Shown here one piece after another: positions 1 through 8,776 of a stretch of 64,000 bases of DNA. The notes below the pieces were generated by a model. The model was not told the DNA's origin. It ran no database searches and saw only the letters and a program-made list of their open reading frames with translations. A program made the translations under genes and the position numbers. This DNA comes from Streptomyces sp. LUP47B. Its GTDB lineage: Bacteria; Actinomycetota; Actinomycetes; Streptomycetales; Streptomycetaceae. Where the stretch lies: the NCBI RefSeq assembly GCF_001746295.1, contig NZ_MJAH01000002.1, forward strand, positions 11,485-75,484, in the 5' to 3' direction. Each line of letters starts with the position of its first letter. Positions within the stretch are counted from its first letter, which is position 1.

Positions 1-242
1 CACCCCCGCCATACCGCGGGCGGCGCGAGCGACCTGCTGACCCCACCACCAGAGCCGCCTCCACCGAGCCGACCCCGCGGGGTGTGGGCACCAGCGCCAC
101 CGCGCAGGTCGCTGCCAGATACGCCACGGCCATGTGCAGGGGCGGCGCCGGCAGCCCCAGCGCCTGCCCCACCGCGGCCAGCCCGTGGTCGCTCAGCACG
201 ACCTGTCGGCGATCGGCGGGTCCTTCACCCGCGAGTAGGACA
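1..242 (-). pseudogene. Remnant of a UPF0104 / LPG-synthase-type membrane protein
   Basis: Read on the minus strand, an open frame entering from about 242 and running off the window edge encodes a stretch including LAATCAVALVPTPRGVGSVE. The string PTPxGxGxVEAAL is the signature of the YbhN/UPF0104 and lysylphosphatidylglycerol-synthase membrane domain. No start codon with an SD is visible. The frame becomes unlike coding sequence upstream of about 245 and after the VEAAL motif near position 30, where the normal helix continuation is lost. I read it as a decayed 3' portion. It could instead be the true end of a gene lying left of the window with a sequence error. It abuts another remnant on the opposite strand. 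Confidence 0.45.
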
Positions 243-495
243 GCCGTGTCCGTCGGCAGGGTCGTCCATGCGGGTGACGTGAACGGCGACGGACCGGCCG
301 ACGTCGCGCGCGGCGAGACCGGGGGGCGCGGGGTCCGGGTGGTCCTTCCGCTCCTGACAGGAGCACGTCGTGGCGCCTGCCGGTGTGCCGCTTCCGGCCA
401 CCGTCCTGGCCCCGCACGCAACGTTCACCTTCGGCCACACCTTCCTCGGTACGACCGCCGCGAAGGCCCGTCTGGGCTCGGGCTTCGCCAACTAA
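243..495 (+). pseudogene. Remnant of an FG-GAP (integrin-like) repeat protein
   Basis: A plus-strand frame from about 243 encodes VVHAGDVNGDGPADVARGE, a typical calcium-binding FG-GAP blade (xDxNxDGxxD) of secreted Streptomyces beta-propeller proteins. The frame then decays. A second frame from 370 to the TAA at 493-495 encodes a C-terminal tail ending GTTAAKARLGSGFAN, which looks like the natural end of such a protein. A frameshift near 345-370 separates the two pieces, and a TGA lies at 355 in the second frame. No signal peptide or upstream blades remain, so this is a broken 3' fragment. Confidence 0.45.
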
Positions 496-696
496 ACCTA
501 AAAGATCGTCAGCCGGCAGTGTCCTGAAGGCCGTTGCGCCGGGATCACGTTCATCATGTGATACCCGAGTCGCAACGGCTCTTCTGTTGTCTACCTATTT
601 GTCATGCACGCGAACACTCTGGTTCAACGCGCGGATCCCCCCGAAGCGTGAGCTTCCAGGGTGTCCAAGAGGTCAGCGACGCAAGGGAGTTCGCCC
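496..696 (+). promoter_or_regulatory. Upstream region of phoD
   Basis: Leader of about 200 bases between the remnants and phoD. It contains an ATCAC-9-GTGAT dyad (544-562). Inside it, GTTCATC (549-555) resembles half of a PhoP box unit (GTTCACC), but the neighbouring 11-base unit matches poorly. An SD-like AAGGGAG (683-689) precedes the ATG at 697. Phosphate control would fit a secreted phosphatase but is not demonstrated by the sequence. Confidence 0.3.
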
Positions 697-2247
697 ATGT
701 ACGGAGCAGCATCACCCGGCCGACGCCGCTTTCTGACCACAGGCGCCGCCGTGCTCGGCGCCGCCGCCTCCGCCCAGCTGTGGCTGCCGGGCACCGCGCG
801 AGCGGCGGAGACCCCGCTGCCCGACGGTGTGTTCAGCCTCGGTGTGTCCTCCGGCGACCCGTTGCCGGACGGCATCGTGCTGTGGACCCGGCTCGCCCCG
901 GACCCGCTGAACGGCGGAGGCATGCCCGACAGGGTGGTGCCGGTGGACTGGGAGCTCGCCGAGGACCAGCGTTTCAGAAAGGTCGTCCGCCGCGGCACCG
1001 CCCAGGCCATGCCCGCGTTCGGACACAGCGTTCACGTCGATGTGCGGGGGCTGCGCGCGGGCCGCACCTACTGGTACCGCTTCCGAGCCGACGGCCAGCT
1101 CTCGCGCACCGGCCGCACCCGCACCGCCCCCGCCCGGCACACCTCCCAGGGCACCCTGCGTGTCGCGCTCGCCTCCTGCCAGAACTGGCAGCACGGCTAC
1201 TTCACGCCGTACGCCGACATGCTGGACCAGGACCCCGACGTCGTGCTGTTCGTCGGCGACTACATCTACGAGTCGGCGCCGTCGTCGGCCGGGCCGCGCC
1301 GGCACGAGGGCACGGGGGAGCCGTACACGCTCGTCCAGTACCGCAACCGGTACGCCCAGTACCGCACCGACCCGGACCTCGCCGAGATCCACGCGAGCGT
1401 GCCCTGGGTGGTCACCTTCGACGACCACGAGGTCGACAACGACTGGGCCGGCGAGATCCCGCAGGACCCCGACAAGCAGCCGCACGACGCGTTCGTGGCC
1501 CGGATGACCGCGGCCTTCCAGGCGTACTACGAGCACATGCCGGTCCGTGCCACCGCCTTCCCGGACGGCCCGCACATCCAGATGTACCGGCGTCTGGAGT
1601 TCGGCCGTCTGGCCCGGCTGAACGTGCTCGACACCCGGCAGTTCCGCAGCGACCAGGTCACCGGTCAGGCGGCCGCCCAGGATCCCTCGCTCACCATGCT
1701 CGGCGCCGAGCAGAAGCGGTGGCTCCTGGAGGGGCTGCACGACTCACCGGCCCGCTGGAACCTCATCGCCTCGCAGATCATGATGGCCGAGACCGACATC
1801 CTGCTGGGCGAGGGCAAGCTCTGGTACTACGACGCCTGGGACGGCTACCAGGTCGAACGCAACGCGCTCCTGGAGGAGTTCACCAGCGTGCGCAACCCGG
1901 TCGTGCTCTCGGGCGACCGCCACCTCACGATGATCAGCGACCTCAGGGTGGACTACGCCGACCCGTCCTCCCGGGTGGTCGGCGCCGAGTTCGTCGGGAC
2001 GTCCATCTCGAGCAACGGCGACCAGGACCAGGCCGCCTTCCACGCCCAGTGGGACCCGCTGATGGGCGACAACCCTCACTGGAAGTTCATCGACGCCCAC
2101 CGCGGCTACCACCTGTTCGACATCGACCGGCACGGCATCGACGCCCAGGTCCGGGTCGTGGACACGGTGGTCAGGCCACAGGCGACGCCCAGCACGCTGG
2201 CGCAGCTCCGGGTGGACGCGGGCAGGCCCGGAGTCCGTTTGGTGTGA
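697..2247 (+). CDS. phoD: Tat-exported alkaline phosphatase D
   Basis: A 516-residue PhoD-family phosphodiesterase/phosphomonoesterase, expected to release phosphate outside the cell from phosphodiesters, including teichoic acids. The ATG at 697 has an SD (AAGGGAG) and gives a twin-arginine signal, RRRFLTTGAAVLG, at residues 9-21, followed by an alanine-rich h-region and a likely cleavage near ARA-AE. Family landmarks are present: SSGDPLPDGIVLWTRL in the N-terminal domain, then the metallophosphatase motifs LASCQNW, FVGDYIYE, FDDHEVDNDW, LDTRQFR and LSGDRHLTMI. The metal-binding D, H and R positions are therefore intact. The length is normal for the family. An in-frame GTG at 661 exists but has no signal-peptide logic. 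PhoD genes are commonly PhoP-regulated in Streptomyces. Its position next to wall-polymer genes may be coincidental. Confidence 0.93.
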   Translation: MYGAASPGRRRFLTTGAAVLGAAASAQLWLPGTARAAETPLPDGVFSLGVSSGDPLPDGIVLWTRLAPDPLNGGGMPDRVVPVDWELAEDQRFRKVVRRGTAQAMPAFGHSVHVDVRGLRAGRTYWYRFRADGQLSRTGRTRTAPARHTSQGTLRVALASCQNWQHGYFTPYADMLDQDPDVVLFVGDYIYESAPSSAGPRRHEGTGEPYTLVQYRNRYAQYRTDPDLAEIHASVPWVVTFDDHEVDNDWAGEIPQDPDKQPHDAFVARMTAAFQAYYEHMPVRATAFPDGPHIQMYRRLEFGRLARLNVLDTRQFRSDQVTGQAAAQDPSLTMLGAEQKRWLLEGLHDSPARWNLIASQIMMAETDILLGEGKLWYYDAWDGYQVERNALLEEFTSVRNPVVLSGDRHLTMISDLRVDYADPSSRVVGAEFVGTSISSNGDQDQAAFHAQWDPLMGDNPHWKFIDAHRGYHLFDIDRHGIDAQVRVVDTVVRPQATPSTLAQLRVDAGRPGVRLV

Positions 2248-2336
2248 GGACGTTGCCCGAGAGGGGCGTGGTCCTCATCACAGTCCCACGCTCCTCTCAG
2301 GTAACACTCAGGCACTTCTCTTACCGTCCTCTGACT

Positions 2337-3566
2337 ATGGAGACGGACTGTACGAGTAACGACCTTCCGGTGAACGGCGTGATCGCTCCACTGCCCGCCG
2401 GGACGCGCCTGCTGCACATCGGCCCCCACAAGACCGGCACGACCGCCATCCAGGGCGCGCTGTTCGCGGCGAAGGACCTGCTGCCCGAGCACGGCGTCGT
2501 GTTCCCGGCGCACAGCAGACACCCCATGGAAGCCGCGCTGGCCGCATGCGCGAGGCCCGCGATGATCGGCGACACCGCGCCCACCGAGAAGCACTGGACG
2601 CGGCTGCTGGAACAGGTCGAGGCCACCGGCGGGAGGACCTCGGTGGTCAGCAGCGAGTTCTTCGCCGACGCCGAGGACGACGACACGATCGCGCGGATCG
2701 TCGAGCAACTGGGCGGGATGGGGGTCCCCCCACTCGAGCGAAGCCGAGAGTGGGGGAGGGTTCACGTGCTGGTCACCCTGCGCCCGCTGGTGAGGATCAT
2801 GCCCTCGCAGTGGCAGCAGTACGTGCAGAACGGTCTGCGCATGGGCTACGACGACTGGCTCACCCACATGCTGAGGAAGGCGCCGTACGAGCAGCCCAAC
2901 CCCAGCTTCTGGCGCCGCCACCGGCACGACCGGCTCGTCGAGCGCTGGGCCCGGGCGGTCGGTGCGGAGCGGATCACCGTCGTCGTGGTCGACGACCGCG
3001 ACCGCGAGGGTCTGATGCGCACTTTCGAACAACTCCTCGGGCTGCCCGAGAATCTCCTCCAGCCCGTTCCGGACACGGCGAATCGCTCTCTTACCCTCGC
3101 CGAGACCGAAATGCTGCGGAATCTTAACAAGGAATTCCGCGGCAATGGACTGCCGGACGAGTTGTATTCCAAACTCGTCCGCAACGGCGCGGTCATGCAT
3201 ATGAAGAACGCGTGCAGTCCGTCGCCCGAAGACGTGAAGATCCTCACTCCCGAGTGGGCCGTGACGGCCGCCGCCGAGATCGGCGCCGAGATGGCGGGGC
3301 ATATCGGGGACCTGGGTGTGCGGGTCGTCGGCGACCCCCGGCTCCTGTCCGCCGTACCGAAGGCGCCCGCCCTGGACGGGATCCCCGCCCCGCGGATCTC
3401 GCCCGAGGTGGCGGCCCGGGCGCTGTACGGGGCGCTCGCCGCGGCCGCCGAGTCGCCGGTGCGGCACACCTCGCCGGCCAAGGCGCGCACGGTGCACCAG
3501 ACGTCGTCGAGGGAACTGATGCGGGTACTCGGACACCGGTGCCTGAAGAAGCTGCGCCGCCGCTGA
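2337..3566 (+). CDS. PAPS-dependent sulfotransferase-like protein
   Basis: 409 residues. The N-terminal HIGPHKTGTTAIQGAL (about residues 26-41) is the 5'-phosphosulfate-binding loop of sulfotransferases. VLVTLRPLVRIMPSQWQQYV further on matches the 3'-phosphate-binding segment. It would transfer sulfate from PAPS to an unknown acceptor. Several Streptomyces homologues are simply called sulfotransferase-family or hypothetical. The ATG at 2337 is chosen because the family similarity begins shortly after; the upstream frame is open but runs into phoD in another frame. The gene follows phoD by 89 bases and precedes the CDP-polyol synthase, so sulfation of a wall polymer is a possible but unproven role. 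A 14-residue in-frame segment near residues 128-141 is encoded by a dispersed palindromic repeat and probably disturbs no core strand. Confidence 0.7.
   Translation: METDCTSNDLPVNGVIAPLPAGTRLLHIGPHKTGTTAIQGALFAAKDLLPEHGVVFPAHSRHPMEAALAACARPAMIGDTAPTEKHWTRLLEQVEATGGRTSVVSSEFFADAEDDDTIARIVEQLGGMGVPPLERSREWGRVHVLVTLRPLVRIMPSQWQQYVQNGLRMGYDDWLTHMLRKAPYEQPNPSFWRRHRHDRLVERWARAVGAERITVVVVDDRDREGLMRTFEQLLGLPENLLQPVPDTANRSLTLAETEMLRNLNKEFRGNGLPDELYSKLVRNGAVMHMKNACSPSPEDVKILTPEWAVTAAAEIGAEMAGHIGDLGVRVVGDPRLLSAVPKAPALDGIPAPRISPEVAARALYGALAAAAESPVRHTSPAKARTVHQTSSRELMRVLGHRCLKKLRRR
2720..2758. repeat. Short palindromic repeat inserted in frame in a coding sequence
   Basis: The segment has imperfect inverted arms, CCCCCACTC (2727-2735) and GAGTGGGGG (2748-2756), with an inner CTCG/CGAG complement. 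It encodes GVPPLERSREWG inside the sulfotransferase. From memory, near-identical C-run/CTCGAGCGAAGCCGAGAG/G-run units are scattered in Streptomyces genomes, often between genes and sometimes in frame. Its 42-base total effect (a multiple of three) keeps the host frame open. Confidence 0.55.
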
Positions 3567-3710
3567 ACTCCCGTACGGCCGTCGTCACGGGCAGTACAAG
3601 ATGAATGACAGGTAGCGCGTACATATGCAGTGAACGGCGGTCACCTTGCACAGCGGTAACCGCAAGTGGGACCATTTCCCCGTTCCCTGTCGCCCCGAGG
3701 TAGGTCTTCT

Positions 3711-5210
3711 GTGTCCCAGCACATCGCCAAGCCCCGTACCACCGCAGTGATCCTGGCCGGTGGTACCGGTCAGCGCGTGGGTCTCTCGATCCCCAAGCAG
3801 CTGCTGAAGATCGCCGGCAAGGCAGTCATCGAGCACACTCTGACCACCTTTGAGAAGGCCGACTCCATCGACGACATCATCGTCCTGATGGCGCCGGGCT
3901 ACGTTCCGGACATAGAGAAGATCGTCGCCAAGGCCGGGTTCACGAAGGTCAAGAAGATCATCGAGGGTGGCGCCACCCGGAACGAGACCACCGAGCGCGC
4001 CATCGCGGCCCTCGGCGAGGGCCTGGCCGAGGGCGAGGACCTCAACGTCCTGTTCCACGACGCCGTGCGCCCGCTGCTCTCGCGCCGTGTGATCGACGAC
4101 TGCGTGGTCGCCCTGGAGCGCTTCCAGGCCGTCGACGTCGCCATCCCGTCCGCGGACACCATCATCGTGACGCGCACCCACGGCCTGGACGGCGAGTTCA
4201 TCACCGAGATCCCGGACCGCTCCCGGCTGCGCCGCGGCCAGACCCCGCAGGCCTTCAAGCTGTCCACCATCAAGCGCGCCTACGAGGTCGCCGCCGGGGA
4301 CCCCAACTTCCAGGCCACGGACGACTGTTCGGTCGTGCTCAAGTACCTGCCGGACGTGCCGATCCACGTCGTCGCGGGTGACGAGTACAACATGAAGGTC
4401 ACCCAGCCCGTCGACGTCTTCATCGCCGACAAGCTCTTCCAGCTCGCCTCGACCGCGGCTCCCGAGCAGGTGAGCGACGAGGCCTACCGCGAGCTGCTCA
4501 CCGGCAAGACCATTGTCGTCTTCGGCGGCTCCTACGGCATCGGCAAGGACATCGGCGAACTCGCCGAGTCCTACGGCGCCAAGGTGTACGCGCTGGGCCG
4601 CTCCACCACCGGCACCCACGTGGAGAACCCGGAGGAGGTCGACGACGCGCTGTCCAAGGCGTACGCCGAGACCGGGCGCATCGACTACGTCGTCAACACC
4701 GCGGGCGTGCTGCGCATCGGCAAGCTGGCGGAGACCGACAACGCCACCATCGAGGAGGCGCTGAAGGTCAACTACCTGGCCCCGGTGCAGATCGCGCGCT
4801 CCTCGTACAAGTACCTGGCGGAGACCAAGGGCCAGCTGCTGCTGTACACCTCCAGCAGCTACACCCGCGGCCGCGCCGAGTACAGCCTGTACTCCTCGAC
4901 CAAGGCGGCGATGGTCAACCTGACGCAGGCGCTGTCCGACGAATGGGCGGGTGACGGCGTCCGGGTGAACTGCATCAACCCCGAGCGCACCGCCACGCCC
5001 ATGCGCACCAAGGCCTTCGGCCAGGAGCCCGCGGGCAGCCTGCTGTCCTCCGAGGCGGTGGCCCGCACCTCGCTCGACGTGCTGCTCTCCGAGCTGACCG
5101 GGCATGTCATCGACGTCCGCCAGCAGGACCCGACTGCCTCCGCGGGCCAGGCCTCCGGCTTCGACGCCGCGCTGGCCAGTGTCCTGGACCGTCAGGACGG
5201 CGTGGCATAA
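3711..5210 (+). CDS. Bifunctional CDP-ribitol synthase-type protein (IspD-like cytidylyltransferase + SDR)
   Basis: About 499 residues. The N-terminal half is an IspD/TarI-type cytidylyltransferase: AVILAGGTGQRVG with lysine in SIPKQLLKI, then HDAVRPLLS, IPSADTI and RRGQTPQAF. The C-terminal half (about residue 262 on) is a short-chain dehydrogenase with the nucleotide-binding GGSYGIG, the NTAG strand motif and the active-site YSLYSSTKAAM (Tyr-x3-Lys). This architecture is that of Haemophilus Bcs1/Acs1, which reduces ribulose-5-phosphate and couples ribitol-5-phosphate to CTP to make CDP-ribitol for capsule or teichoic acid. The substrate here is inferred. GTG 3711 is preferred over GTG 3666 because GAGGTAGG lies 5-12 bases upstream of it. 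The TagF-like polymerase downstream would be the consumer of the product. Confidence 0.85.
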   Translation: MSQHIAKPRTTAVILAGGTGQRVGLSIPKQLLKIAGKAVIEHTLTTFEKADSIDDIIVLMAPGYVPDIEKIVAKAGFTKVKKIIEGGATRNETTERAIAALGEGLAEGEDLNVLFHDAVRPLLSRRVIDDCVVALERFQAVDVAIPSADTIIVTRTHGLDGEFITEIPDRSRLRRGQTPQAFKLSTIKRAYEVAAGDPNFQATDDCSVVLKYLPDVPIHVVAGDEYNMKVTQPVDVFIADKLFQLASTAAPEQVSDEAYRELLTGKTIVVFGGSYGIGKDIGELAESYGAKVYALGRSTTGTHVENPEEVDDALSKAYAETGRIDYVVNTAGVLRIGKLAETDNATIEEALKVNYLAPVQIARSSYKYLAETKGQLLLYTSSSYTRGRAEYSLYSSTKAAMVNLTQALSDEWAGDGVRVNCINPERTATPMRTKAFGQEPAGSLLSSEAVARTSLDVLLSELTGHVIDVRQQDPTASAGQASGFDAALASVLDRQDGVA

Positions 5211-5340
5211 TCAGCCACAATTAGTTTTCGGTAAATTCAGGCCTCTGTGGCTGCCCGTTCCTGGTGCATTCACAGGGGCCTGAAGCCTTAAGCACCGTGA
5301 ATTCGTAAACAACCGGCATCCCTCCCAGAGCAGGTTTTCA

Positions 5341-7419
5341 GTGATAAGCACCGCTATTCGCGTCGCCCGGGTGGGCAGCGCGGCCGAGCTGGCCGCGGCG
5401 GTCCTCATGCTGGCGGGGTACCCCGCCATAATGGTGGCCGCGCTCATCCCGAGCGTCCCCGCCTTCGCGGCCGCGACCGCCGTCACGTACCTTGCGGACC
5501 ACTATCTGCACCGCCAGGGCAGTTATCTGATCAACCGCCTCAGCAAGGTGCGCGCCGGACTGTCGATCCGCTTCCTGATCAGACAGCTCCTGCTGATCCT
5601 GCTGCTGGCCCGGCTCGACCTCTCCGACAACCTGATCTTCTACGGCGCCACCGCCTGCTTCATCGCGTTCTACGGCCTCCAGGCCCCGCACGGCGCGCTC
5701 GTCACCCTGATCCGCAACCGCCGCCGGCTGCCGGTCGCCACCCGCAACGTCGACCTGGCCTCCCGGGTCCGCATCCCGGACGCCCCGCGGATGGGTCTGC
5801 TGAACCGGTCGGCCGAGAAGATGCTGCACCTCGACCTCGCGGCCGTGGTCGGCATACTCGTGGCCGCCGCGATGGACTGGGCGCTGCCGGGCTTCATCGG
5901 CATCGGCGTGACGATAGTCCTGGGCACCCTGTACGTCCTGGCGCTGATGCCGTACGTACGCGGCAAGAAGGTCCCGCCGAGCGCCGACAAGATCCTCGCC
6001 AAGGTCGACGACTGGCTGCGCGACTACCGGCCGGAGACCGTGCTGTACTTCTCCGGCTCCAAGGACTCCGTCTACCAGGTCAACATGTGGCTGGAGACCA
6101 TGGAGCAGCTGGACTCCAGGCCGCTGATCCTCCTGCGTGAGCGCGTCATCCTGCAGAACCTCGCGCCCACCACGGTCCCCGTCATCTGCGTGCCCGGAGG
6201 GGTGCACCTGATGAACATGGACCTGTCCACGGTGCGCGTCGCGCTGTACGCGGCGAACGTCGGCAAGAACATCCACCTGCTGCGCGTGCCCACCATGAAG
6301 CACGTCTTCATCGGCCACGGGGACAGCGACAAGCTGGCGAGCGTCAACCCGTTCAGCAAGGCGTACGACGAGGTGTGGACCGCGGGCCGGGCAGGCCGCG
6401 ACCGCTACGCCATCGCCGACGTGGGTGTCCGCGACGAGGACATCGTCGAGGTGGGCCGCCCGCAGCTGGCGCCGATCCAGACGAGGCAGGGGACGCCGGA
6501 AGGCCCCCTGGGCGCACCCGCTGACGGATACTGCCCGACCGTGCTCTACGCCCCCACCTGGGAAGGCTGGGACGGCGACCCGGGCAACACCTCGCTCATG
6601 CTGGCCGGCGAGAACATCGTGAAGAAGCTGCTGAAGGCCGACCCGCCGGTGCGTGTCCTCTACAAGCCGCACCCCTTCACCGGCACGGTCCTCGCCAAGG
6701 CGGGCGCCGCGCACCAGAAGGTCACCGCGCTGATCGAGAAGGCCGCCACCGAGCGCGCCGCCGACCCCCGCTTCCAGGCCGACGCCGCCGCCCAGGCCGC
6801 CGCCAAGGCCGAGCTCGCCCGTATCGAGGCCCGGCTCGCCGTCCTCGTCGGCAACGGCGGCGGCGACAAGGGCGACGAGGCCGAGGCGAGCCGTGACGGC
6901 GTGGTCGACGTGGCCAAGTACGAGGAGATCGCCCGGCTGCGCGGCGAGTGGAACGACGCGTACTGGCGCTCCTTCCCGGTGTGGGAGCACCGGGTGGTCA
7001 CAGGCGCCGAGCCGCGGCTGTACGACTGCTTCAACGTCGCCGACGCGATGGTGTCCGACATCTCCAGCGTGGTCTCCGACTTCATCGCGAGCGGCAAGCC
7101 GTACGCGGTGACGGACTCCGCCGCGGTGGGTGCGGAGGAGTTCAAGCGGCAGAACACCGCCGTGCGGGCCGCCACGATCCTGTCCAACAGCGCCGCCGAG
7201 CTGGGCGAGCTGCTCGAGGCGGTCCGGGACCCGGCGGCCGACCCGCTGGCCGAGGACCGGGTGGAGCTCAAGCAGTACCTGCTCGGACCGGACGAGCCCA
7301 CGTCCATCGAGCAGTTCAACACCGCGGTGGCGAACCTCGCGATCAAGGCCGAAGCACGCAATGTCGGCCAGGAGTCACGGGCGGCGGCATCGGCGGCGGA
7401 GGCCACGACCAAGGCCTGA
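5341..7419 (+). CDS. TagF/TarL-like polyol-phosphate (glycerophospho)transferase, paralogue 1
   Basis: 692 residues. The N-terminal ~200 residues are hydrophobic membrane segments, an added membrane domain not present in Bacillus TagF. The C-terminal part is a CDP-glycerol glycerophosphotransferase-family domain with VLYFSGSKDSVYQVNMW, HVFIGHGDSDK, VLYAPTWEGWDGDPGNTS, VLYKPHPFTG and the acidic DAMVSDISSVVSDF. It should polymerise polyol-phosphate from a CDP-linked donor at the membrane, most simply the product of the gene 130 bases upstream. Between the KPHPFTG and CFN motifs lies an alanine-rich charged insert of about 100 residues (around 465-560). The GTG start is weakly supported by AGCAGG. 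The gene ends at a strong hairpin terminator. Whether the polymer is ribitol or glycerol phosphate cannot be told from sequence. Confidence 0.85.
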   Translation: MISTAIRVARVGSAAELAAAVLMLAGYPAIMVAALIPSVPAFAAATAVTYLADHYLHRQGSYLINRLSKVRAGLSIRFLIRQLLLILLLARLDLSDNLIFYGATACFIAFYGLQAPHGALVTLIRNRRRLPVATRNVDLASRVRIPDAPRMGLLNRSAEKMLHLDLAAVVGILVAAAMDWALPGFIGIGVTIVLGTLYVLALMPYVRGKKVPPSADKILAKVDDWLRDYRPETVLYFSGSKDSVYQVNMWLETMEQLDSRPLILLRERVILQNLAPTTVPVICVPGGVHLMNMDLSTVRVALYAANVGKNIHLLRVPTMKHVFIGHGDSDKLASVNPFSKAYDEVWTAGRAGRDRYAIADVGVRDEDIVEVGRPQLAPIQTRQGTPEGPLGAPADGYCPTVLYAPTWEGWDGDPGNTSLMLAGENIVKKLLKADPPVRVLYKPHPFTGTVLAKAGAAHQKVTALIEKAATERAADPRFQADAAAQAAAKAELARIEARLAVLVGNGGGDKGDEAEASRDGVVDVAKYEEIARLRGEWNDAYWRSFPVWEHRVVTGAEPRLYDCFNVADAMVSDISSVVSDFIASGKPYAVTDSAAVGAEEFKRQNTAVRAATILSNSAAELGELLEAVRDPAADPLAEDRVELKQYLLGPDEPTSIEQFNTAVANLAIKAEARNVGQESRAAASAAEATTKA

Positions 7420-7437
7420 CCTCCCCTTCGTAAAGAA

Positions 7438-7476
7438 AGGGCCCGGATTTCGGAGTGATCCCGAAATCCGGGCCCT
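7438..7476. terminator. Strong hairpin terminator after the polymerase gene
   Basis: A perfect 16-bp stem, AGGGCCCGGATTTCGG (7438-7453) with its complement at 7461-7476 and a 7-base loop, lies 19 bases after the stop codon. It separates the polymerase gene from the following glycosyltransferase gene. Confidence 0.85.
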
Positions 7477-7567
7477 TCCTGCGTATGTCCCAGTGCCGGA
7501 TGCAACCCATGCCCCCGTTCGGCCGTCTAGGGGATTGCCCCTGAGCGGATCTGGGGGGAAACAGACC

Positions 7568-8776
7568 GTGACTGGGGGAGACGTGACCGTTGCGCAGCCT
7601 GATGTGACCGTGGTCATCGGGGCGTACGAAGCGATGCCGTATCTGGTCGACTGTCTGGCCTCCGTCGAGGCACAGACCATCGGCCACGCGCGCATCGAGG
7701 TCATCGCGGTCGACGACGGCTCGGCGGACGGCACCGGGGAGTACTTGGAGGAGTTCGCCGAGCGGACCCCCCTCGACGTCACGGTGATCCGGCAGGACAA
7801 CTCCGGCGGCCCCAGCGGCCCGCGCAACGTCGGTCTGGGCAAGGCGACCGGGCGTTACGTCTTCTTCCTCGACGCCGACGACCGGCTCGGCCCCGAGGCC
7901 CTGGGGCGGATGGTCGCGATGGCCGACCGCAACGGCACGGACGTCGTCCTCGGCAGGGTCGAGGGCGTCAACCGCAAGCCGCCGACGTCGATGTGGGGGC
8001 AGACCCTGGAGCGCACCGACGTCTTCTCCTCCAACATCAAGTTCACGCTGAGCGCGCAGAAGCTGTTCCGCCGCGCCTTCCTCGAGCAGCACAGCATGCG
8101 TTTCGACGAGTCCCTGTGGACCGGCGAGGACGCGCTGTTCACCATGGAGGCCTATCTGCGGGCCGACGGCGTCTCCGTGATCGCCGACCACACCTGCTAC
8201 TACCTGGTGGGCCGCGAGGACGGCAAGCACGTCACCAGGACCGGCAGCCACACCCTGCGCTTCGACTCCGCGCGCGCCCTGATGAACCTGATCGCCGACA
8301 TGGTCCCGGCGGGCGCGAGACGCGACGCGCTGATGGTCCGCCCCTTCCTCGTCACCCTGCTCCCGCAGTTCGGCCCGAAGTTCCTGAAGGACGGCGAGGC
8401 GATACGCCGGGAGAAGCTGGAGCTGGCGAAGCCGCTCATGGACGCGTACTGGACCGGTGAGGTGGCCCACCGCCTCCGGGTGCACGAACGTCTGCGGCTC
8501 CAGCTGGTGGCGATGGGCCGCCCGGATCTCCTGGTGGAGGTCCTGGAGTTCCTGAAGGCGAAGAAGACCCCGAAGACCCTGCTGGAGAAGGGCGGCCGCC
8601 GGGTGTATTTCGCCTACCCGTTCTTCCGTGAACCGTCGACGGGCCTCCCCGACGCGCTCTACCTGGCCGAGCCGCGGGAGGCCCGCGAGGTGCCGGGCTA
8701 CAGGGAAGTAGGCGTCGACCAGTTGCTGCGCCGGGCCGTGCGCAAGGCGCGAAGGGTCCTCACCCCGGCAGGATGA
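7568..8776 (+). CDS. Family 2 glycosyltransferase
   Basis: 402 residues with a GT-A/GT2 catalytic domain: VTVVIGAYEAMPYLVDCLASV, the nucleotide-contacting AVDDGSADGT, SGPRNVGLGKATGRYVFFLDADD carrying the DxD metal motif, and TGEDALFTMEAYL with the candidate catalytic acidic residues. There is no membrane anchor, so it should act at the cytoplasmic face. The C-terminal ~150 residues are helical and unassigned; such tails occur in teichoic-acid glycosyltransferases. GTG 7568 is chosen because GGGGGGAA lies 8-15 bases upstream; GTG 7583 would sit only 2 bases after a purine run. The gene converges on, and overlaps by 17 bases, the next polymerase gene on the opposite strand. Decoration or linkage-unit synthesis for the wall polymer is inferred from context. 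Confidence 0.85.
   Translation: MTGGDVTVAQPDVTVVIGAYEAMPYLVDCLASVEAQTIGHARIEVIAVDDGSADGTGEYLEEFAERTPLDVTVIRQDNSGGPSGPRNVGLGKATGRYVFFLDADDRLGPEALGRMVAMADRNGTDVVLGRVEGVNRKPPTSMWGQTLERTDVFSSNIKFTLSAQKLFRRAFLEQHSMRFDESLWTGEDALFTMEAYLRADGVSVIADHTCYYLVGREDGKHVTRTGSHTLRFDSARALMNLIADMVPAGARRDALMVRPFLVTLLPQFGPKFLKDGEAIRREKLELAKPLMDAYWTGEVAHRLRVHERLRLQLVAMGRPDLLVEVLEFLKAKKTPKTLLEKGGRRVYFAYPFFREPSTGLPDALYLAEPREAREVPGYREVGVDQLLRRAVRKARRVLTPAG

Noticed and set aside
549..570. Possible PHO box upstream of phoD
   Set aside because: One unit (GTTCATC) fits but the adjacent 11-base unit matches only about 4 of 7 positions. Kept as a comment only.
534..3566. A 1010-codon plus-strand frame running through phoD and the sulfotransferase
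   Set aside because: Its first ~600 codons are a frame shadow of phoD. The sulfotransferase begins at ATG 2337.
3653..3663. GCGGTAACCGC palindrome upstream of the CDP-polyol synthase
   Set aside because: Short 5-1-5 dyad of a kind frequent by chance in this composition, with no second copy or recognisable regulator.
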